Assembly (NCBI GenBank): GCA_007695045.1
Contig: REEP01000035.1
Coordinates: forward strand, 1 to 39,102
Source: Rhodospirillales bacterium
GTDB lineage: Bacteria; Pseudomonadota; Alphaproteobacteria; Rhodospirillales; Defluviicoccaceae
Length of the DNA stretch: 39,102 bases
Direction of reading: 5' to 3'
The notes beneath the pieces are model-generated. The model had not been told where the DNA came from, did no database searches, and worked only from the letters and a program-made list of their open reading frames with translations. The position numbers were made by a program, and so were the translations under genes. Of the stretch, positions 1 to 7,332 are shown piece by piece (positions within the stretch are counted from its first letter, which is position 1; the number at the start of each line of letters is the position of its first letter).

Positions 1-51
1 GGCGGCGAAACGGGACCGGCGGCGAAACGGGACCGGCGGCGAAACGGGACC
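1..51. repeat. 17-bp tandem repeat, three exact copies
   Basis: The unit GGCGGCGAAACGGGACC occurs three times without change (1-17, 18-34, 35-51) and a partial GGCG follows. The array touches the window edge, so more copies may lie to the left. Read on the minus strand, each unit carries the descending arm of the hairpin at 45-70 plus a TTT, so it looks like repeated duplication of a terminator end. It lies just downstream of the epimerase gene that ends at 79. Confidence 0.95.
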
Positions 52-70
52 GGCGACTGCGCCGGTCCCG
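45..70 (-). terminator. Strong hairpin downstream of the epimerase gene
   Basis: CGGGACCGGCG (45-55) and CGCCGGTCCCG (60-70) form a perfect 11-bp GC-rich stem with a 4-base loop, beginning nine bases past the epimerase stop codon. On the minus strand the stem is followed by only a short TTT before the tandem repeats, so it may be a weak intrinsic terminator or an mRNA 3'-end stabiliser. The stem is seen directly; its function is inferred. Confidence 0.7.
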
Positions 71-78
71 TGACGCCG

Positions 79-1083
79 TTACGCGGTGGCGGCGGCCAAT
101 TCGCGTGCGCACCACGCGTAGGTTCGGCGAATGCCTTCGGCAATGTCGACGGTAGGATGCCAGCCCAGGACGTCGCGGGCTTTGCTCCAATCGGCAGCCC
201 GGTCCACATCCCCTTCCGGCTTAGTGGTGTCGAAGCGCATGGGGATCGTTCGGGCCGACGCGGCGACGACCTGCTCGGCGATTTCCCGGATCGATGTGCT
301 CGTGTCCGGACCGATCTGGATGACGCCGGCGCCCAGGCCTCGCTCGACCACGCGGATCAGGGCATCGACGGCATCGTCCACATACACGAATGCGCGCCTC
401 TGGGCACCGGAGCCCCAGACCACGAACTCCTCGTCCGGGTACCGGATCGCCTTGCGGATCAGCGCCGGAATGACCTGCGATTTCTCCGGGTCCATCTCGC
501 AGCGGGGCCCGTAGACGTTATGAAAGCGCAGAACGCCAACGTCTATCGTACCGGCCTCTGACGCCAACTGGGCGAGATACTCTCCCATCAGTTTTGACCA
601 GCCGTAGGCCGACTCCGGTGATGCCGGGTAGACGTCATCCTCCCGAAAAGGCGGCGGGTTGAGAACGGCCTGCTTCTCGGCCGGATAGCTGCACGCCGAA
701 CCCACGTAAACGTACCGGGCGACCCCGGCCTGAAGGGCGCCCCGGATCATGTTGTTGTCAATCAACTGGTTCTGATTGAAAACGAATAATTGATTGCCGA
801 AAACGAAATTGATCCCGGCGACCACGTCGGCAAGGTGGATGACCAGATCCCGCCCGGCGCAGAGGCGTTGGCACGCATCTGCGTCGGTCAGGTCAACCTC
901 GAAAAAGCGTGTGTCGAAGTCGATAAATGGCTTGCCCTGATCGCAGAGGTTACTCTTCTTGCCGCGCCACAAGTTGTCAGCAACAGACACGTCAGCACCC
1001 AGCTTGAGCAGAGCCTTGGCGAGGTTCGATCCGATCTGCCCTGCACCCCCGGTAATCAGGACATCAAGACTACTCCAGTTCAT
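79..1083 (-). CDS. NAD-dependent epimerase/dehydratase (extended SDR, GDP-mannose 3,5-epimerase-like)
   Basis: This extended short-chain dehydrogenase of 334 aa probably acts on a nucleotide sugar in the cytoplasm. The Rossmann motif TGGAGQIG lies near residues 11-18, and the catalytic Tyr-x3-Lys is Y160/K164 (YGWSK). The stretch GSACSYPAEKQ before a PPPFRED segment recalls GDP-mannose 3,5-epimerases and GDP-fucose synthases, but the exact substrate cannot be set from sequence. The ATG at 1083 was chosen over a longer frame beginning at 1317: it has AGGAAA about eight bases upstream, and the extension is arginine-rich and overlaps the neighbouring methyltransferase. It follows the methyltransferase on the same strand with a 134-base gap, and a strong hairpin lies just past its stop. 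Confidence 0.88.
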   Translation of the reverse strand: MNWSSLDVLITGGAGQIGSNLAKALLKLGADVSVADNLWRGKKSNLCDQGKPFIDFDTRFFEVDLTDADACQRLCAGRDLVIHLADVVAGINFVFGNQLFVFNQNQLIDNNMIRGALQAGVARYVYVGSACSYPAEKQAVLNPPPFREDDVYPASPESAYGWSKLMGEYLAQLASEAGTIDVGVLRFHNVYGPRCEMDPEKSQVIPALIRKAIRYPDEEFVVWGSGAQRRAFVYVDDAVDALIRVVERGLGAGVIQIGPDTSTSIREIAEQVVAASARTIPMRFDTTKPEGDVDRAADWSKARDVLGWHPTVDIAEGIRRTYAWCARELAAATA

Positions 1084-1217
1084 GGAGATTTCCTTTCGAT
1101 TCTGAGCACCCAACCACACAGGCTGGCGCACTGAGGTTATGGATGCCTTGGCCTTCTCTCGTCGGTTTCCCGCCAGACCCATCCGCTCATCGCTGAGGGG
1201 GCCCGGCCGGCGACGCG

Positions 1218-2060
1218 TCACTTGTGTTCGGCGACGGGGGCGGCTGACGGCTCCGATGCCGGATGGCAACCGCCGCCATCGGCGGCGCCGCGGAATCGAA
1301 TGGCCACCTTCTCGCAATCGGTCGCGGTGGCCAGCACCGTGTACGAGATCCCGAATGCGGAACAGAAGTCTTCCAGGGCGCGAAATTCGTCCAGAACGCA
1401 GTCGAATTCATCAAAAATAACGATCGCCTTAGGTAGAAGAGGCCGAAGCATGCACAGGACGTACAGTGCAGACGAGTAGAGATCGGCGTCGATGTGAATC
1501 ACGAACGTGTCGCAGGCGGCGAGCGCATCCGTGGTGGCGAGGAATCCCGGGAGCGAATCCTGAAAGCGGCCCTTGACGAACGTGACCCTCGGGTCGTCCG
1601 TTACCGGCAGCTCGCCGCCCAGCGTCCATGTGCCCGCCTCCACCCGCCAGCCGAGACCGCGCCATTCCTCGGGCATCCCGGTGAACGTGTCGAACCCGAA
1701 GAAGCGGGCCTGCGGGTGCGGGCAGGTCCGAGCCCAGCGCTTGACAACGTTCCCGCTCGCGCACCCGAACTCGAGATAGCAGAAGCGGGGCGGGAGATGG
1801 GCGGAGATCAGATGGTCATAAGGGGCTTCGCGGTCGGCGAACGAAGGGGTGGGGGTGGACGCATTCAGGTGCGTTTTGCGCCACGTCCGCAACGACGGGG
1901 TTGCGGCGATGATGCGCCAGCCGAGAGAGGCGGGTAGAAACGTGAGCACACGCTTGGCCATTTTGCGTGCACCGGATGGCAACCGCCGCACCAACGGAAA
2001 GTCCAGACGCGGGTCGAAGCGACGCACTGCCTCGTTCGCCGGAGCATGCCCAGCAGTCAT
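1218..2060 (-). CDS. TylF-like class I SAM-dependent methyltransferase
   Basis: This 280-aa protein matches the macrocin-O-methyltransferase (TylF) type, whose members methylate sugar hydroxyls. The SAM-binding motif LEFGCASGN is at about 96-104, FGFDTFTGMPEEW at 121-133, the metal/catalytic HIDADLY at 189-195 and FDEFD at 216-220. The first 80 residues are basic and not assigned. The start has AAGGGG eight bases upstream. An AT-rich stretch and an 18-bp palindrome lie within 60 bases upstream. Its place in a polysaccharide locus suggests O-methylation of a sugar residue, perhaps as decoration or chain capping; the acceptor is unknown. Confidence 0.87.
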   Translation of the reverse strand: MTAGHAPANEAVRRFDPRLDFPLVRRLPSGARKMAKRVLTFLPASLGWRIIAATPSLRTWRKTHLNASTPTPSFADREAPYDHLISAHLPPRFCYLEFGCASGNVVKRWARTCPHPQARFFGFDTFTGMPEEWRGLGWRVEAGTWTLGGELPVTDDPRVTFVKGRFQDSLPGFLATTDALAACDTFVIHIDADLYSSALYVLCMLRPLLPKAIVIFDEFDCVLDEFRALEDFCSAFGISYTVLATATDCEKVAIRFRGAADGGGCHPASEPSAAPVAEHK

Positions 2061-2097
2061 TCAAAATACCCCTTATTTACACATAAATAATCATTAA

Positions 2098-2115
2098 AGA
2101 TTCCCTAGGGAATCT
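2098..2115. promoter_or_regulatory. 18-bp perfect palindrome, candidate operator
   Basis: AGATTCCCTAGGGAATCT reads the same on both strands without a spacer. It sits 38 bases upstream of the methyltransferase start, next to the AT-rich stretch where its -10 box would lie. Perfect symmetry and position suggest a binding site for a dimeric regulator. The central CTAG tetramer is generally rare in proteobacterial DNA. The regulator is unknown. Confidence 0.55.
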
Positions 2116-2466
2116 GTGGCCTCTTGCGCAGTCGGGGCACAGTATTCGCTTCGGCTGCACGCATCAAGAGATTTTCTTTCGCATGCGCAGCCCGGAACGA
2201 TGGCAAACGGTAATGCGACGGCGGCTGGCGCCACGGCTCGCCGGCCATCACCGGCTACCGAGCGCACCAATGCGCGTTATAGAAGTAATTTTGGGTTGAC
2301 CGGACCAAGATCGCGCGATACAACTTTGGGTGGGTCACGTTTGGCCACTTTGTCCGGGTTCGTGGTCGCGCGATCTGCTTTCTGACGGATCACGCGATTC
2401 GGTGGCGACACATGGCAGGCTCGACAGGAGGCCACTTGTGAAAACGCCCGTTGCCCAACTAGAGCG

Positions 2467-2495
2467 TTCATACTGACGTCGGCCATAAGTATAAA
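2467..2495 (+). promoter_or_regulatory. Putative sigma-70-type promoter for the exopolysaccharide operon
   Basis: TTCATA (2467-2472) and TATAAA (2490-2495) are separated by 17 bases, matching the -35/-10 consensus at four and five positions. Transcription from here would give a leader of about 280 bases before the sugar transferase start at 2781. This is a pattern match by eye only. Confidence 0.3.
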
Positions 2496-2780
2496 ACATG
2501 GCATTTCCGTGAAAATCTGAAATTGTGTTTATAAATGTCCCGAAACTCTGTGCCGCTTGGCTTCAGCGATTGCCGCGTTTGGAGGCGGGGGCCCAAATGG
2601 GTCTTTATCGTTTGGTGGTTTTGTGCGCATAAAGTGGTAAGAAACATGGGCAGGTGTGGGCCGGGGTGTCGTGATCGGCGGCTCTGCGGCGGATTCGGGA
2701 CCGGGTAGCGGCGTCACTGGGCTGGCCCGGTGCCTTCGGCGCTGAGCACTTTTCTGCCTCTGGGGAGTAGGAGGGTGGCG

Positions 2781-4178
2781 ATGCGACGCCTCATTGCATT
2801 ACGATCGTTTCAAATCTGGGAAGGCTTGGTCTTTCTCGGGGCAGTGTACGCCGGTGTGCGTGCAACCGAGGGCTGGGGGCCTGTCGATGTCGTCGGCCCT
2901 GGTGCCGTCGGCGTCCTGTTGCTCGCGGTTCTGTGGTCTTCGTTGCTCGCGACACTGGGACTCTATAAGTCGCGCCGGTTCGGCAGTCGGGTCAAGGAGG
3001 CCGCGCTGCTGATCGGCGTGACGACCGCGGCGACGGCCGTGCTCTCCCTGGTCGGCACGCTCAGTTCTCTGCCGTTTGCCGAAGCGGCATTCGCGATCAC
3101 GTTCTGGGTCGGCTTGACGGCTGCGATCGTCGGTGGTCGGATGGTGGTCCGCCTGCTGTTGGGCATACTGCGTTCGCGCGGTCGCAACATCCGGTACGCG
3201 GTCATCGTGGGGGCCGGACCGCGCGGACAGGCGCTGGCAGAACGGCTGGCGTCGCAGCCGCGCTTCGGTTTCAGGGTCCTCGGCTTCGTCGACGATGAAG
3301 CGCACCTGAAAAAGCTGCCCGCCATCTGCAATGCCCTCGGCAGCTTCGATACGCTCAGCCGCGTGCTGGCGCATCAGCCGGTGGACGAGGTGCTGATCGC
3401 GCTCCCTGTTCGGTCCAATTATGATAACGTTTACACGACGTTAAAGACCTGCGAGCGGCTCGGGGTTGCGGCGCGTCTGTTTGTCGATTTCTTCGACCTC
3501 GACGGCACCAAAAGCAAGATGGAAGCCATCGGCGCGGCCCTGAGCGTCAAGCTTTATACCGGGCCGTCGGCGGTGTGCTCGTTGATGTGCAAACGGATGA
3601 TCGATGTGGTGGTGGCGGCGGCGGCGCTGCTGGTTCTGTCGCCGCTTCTCTTTCTGATCGGGCTGGCAGTGCGGCTCGACAGTCGGGGGCCGGCCCTGTT
3701 TCTGCAGAAACGAGTGGGCCAGAACAAGAGAGTCTTCAAGCTCTATAAGTTCCGCACCATGGTGCAGGATGCGGAGGCCCGAATGGCAGCTTTGGAAAGC
3801 CTGAATGAAGCATCAGGTCCGGTGTTCAAGATCGCCCATGACCCGCGTATCACCCGGATCGGAGGGTTTCTGCGCCGGTATAGCCTGGATGAACTGCCGC
3901 AGTTGATCAACGTGCTGCGCGGTGAGATGAGCTTGGTTGGTCCGCGACCGTTGCCTCTCCGCGATGTGGAACGCTTTGAAGAAGACTGGCACAGCCGTCG
4001 CTTCAGTGTGATGCCGGGCCTGACCTGCTCATGGGTCCTGTCCGGGAGAAGCACGCTCAGCTTCGATAAATGGGTGGCTCTCGATCTGGAGTACATCGAC
4101 AGCTGGTCACTCTGGAACGACGTTAAGATCTTCTTCAAGACCATCCCGGCAGTGTTTCGCGGCGCCGGCTCGTACTGA
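2781..4178 (+). CDS. Undecaprenyl-phosphate sugar-1-phosphate transferase (WbaP/WcaJ/ExoY family)
   Basis: This polyprenyl-phosphate hexose-1-phosphate transferase (465 aa) would start repeat-unit assembly by moving a sugar phosphate from a UDP-sugar to undecaprenyl phosphate at the inner membrane. Several N-terminal hydrophobic segments (about 10-130) precede a Rossmann-like domain (VIVGAGPRGQ, about 141-150) and the C-terminal catalytic domain (270-465). The catalytic domain has a membrane hairpin after KRMID, then KFRTM at 323-327, SLDELPQL at 368-375 and LVGPRP at 385-390. I chose the ATG at 2781 because GTAGGAGGG lies just upstream; an in-frame GTG at 2730 would add 17 residues without a good site. 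It heads the plus-strand polysaccharide series. Confidence 0.92.
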   Translation: MRRLIALRSFQIWEGLVFLGAVYAGVRATEGWGPVDVVGPGAVGVLLLAVLWSSLLATLGLYKSRRFGSRVKEAALLIGVTTAATAVLSLVGTLSSLPFAEAAFAITFWVGLTAAIVGGRMVVRLLLGILRSRGRNIRYAVIVGAGPRGQALAERLASQPRFGFRVLGFVDDEAHLKKLPAICNALGSFDTLSRVLAHQPVDEVLIALPVRSNYDNVYTTLKTCERLGVAARLFVDFFDLDGTKSKMEAIGAALSVKLYTGPSAVCSLMCKRMIDVVVAAAALLVLSPLLFLIGLAVRLDSRGPALFLQKRVGQNKRVFKLYKFRTMVQDAEARMAALESLNEASGPVFKIAHDPRITRIGGFLRRYSLDELPQLINVLRGEMSLVGPRPLPLRDVERFEEDWHSRRFSVMPGLTCSWVLSGRSTLSFDKWVALDLEYIDSWSLWNDVKIFFKTIPAVFRGAGSY

Positions 4179-4271
4179 GCGCAGCGTTACCCATTCTGTC
4201 GCGCGGTTTGCGGTGGTTGCCAGGGTGGCGCAACATTCACAAGCACGTTGGCACGAGGAACAAGCATAAAG

Positions 4272-5231
4272 ATGCCATATCATCGTGTTCTGGTGACCGG
4301 CGGGGCCGGCTTTATCGGTTCTCATCTTTGTGAACGCCTGCTGGAACAGGGCCACGAAGTCTTGTGCGTCGACAATTTCTACACAGGACGGCGCACAAAC
4401 GTGGCGCGCCTGTTTTCCTCTCCCAACTTCGAACTGATGCGGCACGACATCACGTTCCCGCTTTATGTTGAAGTGGATCGGATTTTCAACCTGGCTTGCC
4501 CAGCGTCGCCGATCCACTATCAGTTCGACCCCGTGCAAACGACGAAAACCAGCGTGCACGGGGCGATCAACGTTCTGGGGCTGGCCAAGCGGGTCAAGGC
4601 TCGCGTCCTGCAAGCCTCCACCAGCGAGGTTTATGGCGATCCATCGGTGCACCCGCAAACCGAAGATTATAACGGCAACGTTAATCCGATCGGGCCGCGC
4701 GCCTGCTATGACGAAGGCAAGCGCTGCGCCGAGACCCTGTTCTTCGACTATCACCGGCAGCATGGGCTCAGCATTCGGGTCACCCGCATCTTCAATACCT
4801 ACGGGCCACGGATGCTCGCCAACGACGGCCGTGTCGTCTCCAACTTCATTATCAGCGCCTTGCGCGGCGAGCCCCTGACCCTTTACGGCTCCGGCACGCA
4901 AACTCGCTCTTTCTGCTACGTGGACGACCTCGTCGACGGCCTGATCCGTCTGATGGATGCCCCCGACGACGTCACCGGACCCATCAACCTTGGCAACCCG
5001 CATGAGATCACGGTCACCGAGTTGGCGGAGACCGTGGTGCGATTGACCGGTTCATCCTCCACGTTTGCCACGCATCCGCTGCCGGCGGACGATCCCAAGC
5101 AGCGCCAGCCGGATATCTCCCTGGCCCGCGAAACGCTGGGATGGGCGCCGAAAATGCCGTTGGAAGCCGGACTGAGGGCGACCATCGAATACTTCCGCCA
5201 GGAATTCGAACTGGAACGGATTGCGGGATGA
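4272..5231 (+). CDS. UDP-glucuronate decarboxylase (UDP-xylose synthase)
   Basis: This 319-aa extended SDR closely follows the UDP-xylose synthase pattern. UXS oxidises UDP-glucuronate with bound NAD, decarboxylates it and reduces the product to UDP-xylose. TGGAGFIG is at 9-16, [12 protein letters not shown] at 73-84, TSEVYGD at 117-123 and the catalytic Y146/K150 lie in [12 protein letters not shown]. The NLACPASP and [11 protein letters not shown] signatures separate UXS from dTDP-glucose dehydratases. An in-frame TTG at 4248 is possible; the ATG at 4272 was preferred, with GAGG 13 bases upstream. It supplies xylose (or a 4-keto intermediate) to the downstream glycosyltransferases. Its TGA lies about 40 bases before the next start. 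Confidence 0.9.
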   Translation: MPYHRVLVTGGAGFIGSHLCERLLEQGHEVLCVDNFYTGRRTNVARLFSSPNFELMRHDITFPLYVEVDRIFNLACPASPIHYQFDPVQTTKTSVHGAINVLGLAKRVKARVLQASTSEVYGDPSVHPQTEDYNGNVNPIGPRACYDEGKRCAETLFFDYHRQHGLSIRVTRIFNTYGPRMLANDGRVVSNFIISALRGEPLTLYGSGTQTRSFCYVDDLVDGLIRLMDAPDDVTGPINLGNPHEITVTELAETVVRLTGSSSTFATHPLPADDPKQRQPDISLARETLGWAPKMPLEAGLRATIEYFRQEFELERIAG

Positions 5232-5271
5232 CGCCCGGTCCCGACGCCGGTCCCACCAAGCACGGCACCAC

Positions 5272-6411
5272 ATGGCCGCTATGCGCGTCCTGTTCGTAAT
5301 CCCGTCGCCGGTGGGCGGCACCGTGCAGTATACCCACAACCTCGCCAATGCGCTGGTGGATCTGGGGCACGAGGTGCTGGTCGCCGCCGCCATGGACTTT
5401 GAAATGAAGCCATTTGCCCGCCGGTATGATGTCGTGGAGGTGTTCGACGGCACGACCCCGCATCCCGGCCGGTTCGCGGCCCTTCTGCGGGCGGTCCGGC
5501 GCTTGTCTCCCCAGGTGGTTCATTTCCAGGGTGCACAGCATCCGGAATTCTATCTCCTGATGTGGAGCGTACTGCGCCCGTTCACCGGCGCGCGTTTTGT
5601 CTGGACACCCCAGGACGTGCTGTCGAACGCGCGGCGGCCGTGGCACATGAAGGCGTATCGTGCCGTCTACCGCCGCATGGAGCACGTTTTCCTGAATGCG
5701 CGCCAGAATGCCGGCATGATCTCGGAGTACTTCGGCGTGACGCCGGACCGGGTCACCGTCCTGCCGATCCCGGACCTGGTGGCGTTTGCCCGGGACGATC
5801 TTGTGCCCGAACCGCCGAACGACGTTCCGGCCGGCCGTCGGCTGGTTCTGTGCTTCGGATTGATCGAGCCGCGCAAGGGCATCGATACGCTCATCGAGGC
5901 CTTTGCCCAGGTGCGTGATCGGGCGCCGGAGGCTTTCCTTCTGGTGGTGGGCAAGGCGCTCACCGATGTCGAGCCCTACCGCCAAGCCATCGCGTACCAA
6001 GGCCTTGAGGACGACGCCCGGATCGTCGACCGCTACGCCACGTTTCCGGAACTGGTCGGGCTTTTCCGGACGGCGCACGTGGTCACCCTGCCCTATCACC
6101 AAGGCTGGAACAGCGGTGTCCTCGCCACCGCCTTCGGGTTCGGCAAGCCGGTGGTGGTCACGGCCGTCGGCGGCTTCGACGAGGTGGTTACGTCCGGACA
6201 CACGGGACTTGTGGTCCCGCCGCGTGATCCCGCGGCATTGGCCGATGCCATCGTTGCCGCATTGACCGATTCCGACCTCTACGGTCGTATGGCGGCGGCT
6301 GCAACGGTCGAAGGGACCAAGGCCTCCTGGCAGTCGGTTGCGACCACCACGGCCGAGGTTTACCGCCGTGTCTGCGGCGGCAACAATGCTTTGCTCGGGG
6401 ATGCAGCATGA
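5272..6411 (+). CDS. Glycosyltransferase family 4 (GT-B fold)
   Basis: This retaining GT4-type transferase of 379 aa has an N-terminal Rossmann domain opening MRVLFVIPSPVGGTVQYTHN and a C-terminal donor domain with CFGLIEPRKGIDTLIEAF. The donor-site segment YHQGWNSGVLATAFGFGKPVV stands where typical family members have E-G-x-G-x-x-x-x-E/A, followed by GGFDEVV and HTGLVVPPRD. It would add one sugar to the lipid-linked repeat unit on the cytoplasmic side of the membrane. ATG codons at 5272 and 5281 are both possible and neither has a strong ribosome-binding site. Its stop overlaps the next gene as ATGA, implying translational coupling. Donor and acceptor are not predictable. Confidence 0.88.
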   Translation: MAAMRVLFVIPSPVGGTVQYTHNLANALVDLGHEVLVAAAMDFEMKPFARRYDVVEVFDGTTPHPGRFAALLRAVRRLSPQVVHFQGAQHPEFYLLMWSVLRPFTGARFVWTPQDVLSNARRPWHMKAYRAVYRRMEHVFLNARQNAGMISEYFGVTPDRVTVLPIPDLVAFARDDLVPEPPNDVPAGRRLVLCFGLIEPRKGIDTLIEAFAQVRDRAPEAFLLVVGKALTDVEPYRQAIAYQGLEDDARIVDRYATFPELVGLFRTAHVVTLPYHQGWNSGVLATAFGFGKPVVVTAVGGFDEVVTSGHTGLVVPPRDPAALADAIVAALTDSDLYGRMAAAATVEGTKASWQSVATTTAEVYRRVCGGNNALLGDAA

Positions 6412-7328
6412 TTCGCCGGCCCCTCGGTCGCACCGGCCTCACTGTGTCGGCGCTCGGCCTGGGATGCTCGCGCATTGCGTCCCTCGGTACGCGGCGATCG
6501 CCGGCCGAGATGCGGGCCCTGCTGGAGCGCGCCCTGGACCACGGCATCACGCTGTTCGACACCGCCGACATCTATGGCCAGGGCGACAGCGAGCGGCTGA
6601 TCGGCCGCGTGCTGAGCGGTCGTCGCGACGCCGCCGTGATCTGCACCAAGGCCGGTTTGACCCTGCGTACTTCCCAGACCCTGATCCGGCTGGCCAAGCC
6701 GGCTCTGCGACCTGTGCTGACCCGGGTCGGGCGCCTAGGTCGTGCGGCGTCGGCGGTTCGCCAGGGCAGCGAGGACACGGCATTCGAGCCGCAGCGCCTG
6801 CGCAAACGACTGGAGGGCAGCCTGCGCCGGCTCAAGACTGACCATGTGGACGTGTTCCTTCTCCACAGCCCGCCACTCACGGCCCTCGCCGATGGGGCGC
6901 TGTACGATCTGCTGGACTCTGTGGTCGAGAACGGGCTTGCCCGGACAACCGGGGTTTCCTGCCGCTCCCTGAAGGATGCGGGCCAAGTCATCGCCGCCGG
7001 CCGGGTTGACGTCGTGCAGGTGCCCTTGAGTGCCGCTGCCCTTGCCCGCGCCGATGAGCTGCTTGCCGAGGCCGCCGCGCACGGCGTCGGGGTGATCGCG
7101 CGAGAGGTCTTCGCGGGGGGCGTGCTCGTCGGATCCGCAGCCTCGCCACCCGATCCGGCGGCGTTCGATCAGGCTCTCAAGGCAGTCGTCGCCGATCCTC
7201 GGATGGCGGCGGCGCTGGTGGGGGTGACCACGCCGGGGCACCTCGCCGCCAACGTCGCCGCCGTGGCGTCCCTTGCGGAGGCAGGAACCACCGCACCGTC
7301 CCGCCAGCACCCTGCCGTGCCCGCGTAG
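6408..7328 (+). CDS. Aldo/keto reductase
   Basis: This 306-aa NAD(P)H-dependent reductase has a TIM-barrel fold. The AKR catalytic tetrad can be read as D51 and Y56 (FDTADIYG), K81 (ICTKAG) and H153 (LLHSPP). The N-terminus RRPLGRTGLTVSALGLGC is typical of the family. The ATG overlaps the GT4 stop by four bases, and the GMC oxidoreductase starts four bases after the TAG, so this gene is locked into the polysaccharide operon. Reduction of a keto-sugar made by the flavoprotein next door is a plausible role, but that is inference. The C-terminal 30 residues are low-complexity Ala/Pro. Confidence 0.88.
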   Translation: MIRRPLGRTGLTVSALGLGCSRIASLGTRRSPAEMRALLERALDHGITLFDTADIYGQGDSERLIGRVLSGRRDAAVICTKAGLTLRTSQTLIRLAKPALRPVLTRVGRLGRAASAVRQGSEDTAFEPQRLRKRLEGSLRRLKTDHVDVFLLHSPPLTALADGALYDLLDSVVENGLARTTGVSCRSLKDAGQVIAAGRVDVVQVPLSAAALARADELLAEAAAHGVGVIAREVFAGGVLVGSAASPPDPAAFDQALKAVVADPRMAAALVGVTTPGHLAANVAAVASLAEAGTTAPSRQHPAVPA

Positions 7329-7332
7329 GACA

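Larger units (their letters stand above)
2061..2780. other. 720-base non-coding control region between divergent polysaccharide genes
   Basis: The methyltransferase reads left from this region and the sugar transferase reads right. It is visibly more AT-rich than its flanks. It holds an 18-bp palindrome (2098-2115), a pair of inverted 11-mers AGATCGCGCGA (2308-2318) and TCGCGCGATCT (2366-2376), and a putative rightward promoter at 2467-2495. Short open frames on both strands have no ribosome-binding site or recognisable motif, and I do not call them. Confidence 0.7.

Noticed and set aside
1-51. Start of a CRISPR array
   Set aside because: The 17-bp units are directly contiguous with no spacers and match a terminator arm.
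2116-2385. Open frame of 89 codons on the plus strand in the polysaccharide control region
   Set aside because: No ribosome-binding site, low-complexity composition, no family motif, and it crosses probable operators.
2529-2717. Open frame of 62 codons on the minus strand upstream of the sugar transferase
   Set aside because: Proline-rich translation without recognisable pattern; likely chance in GC-rich DNA.
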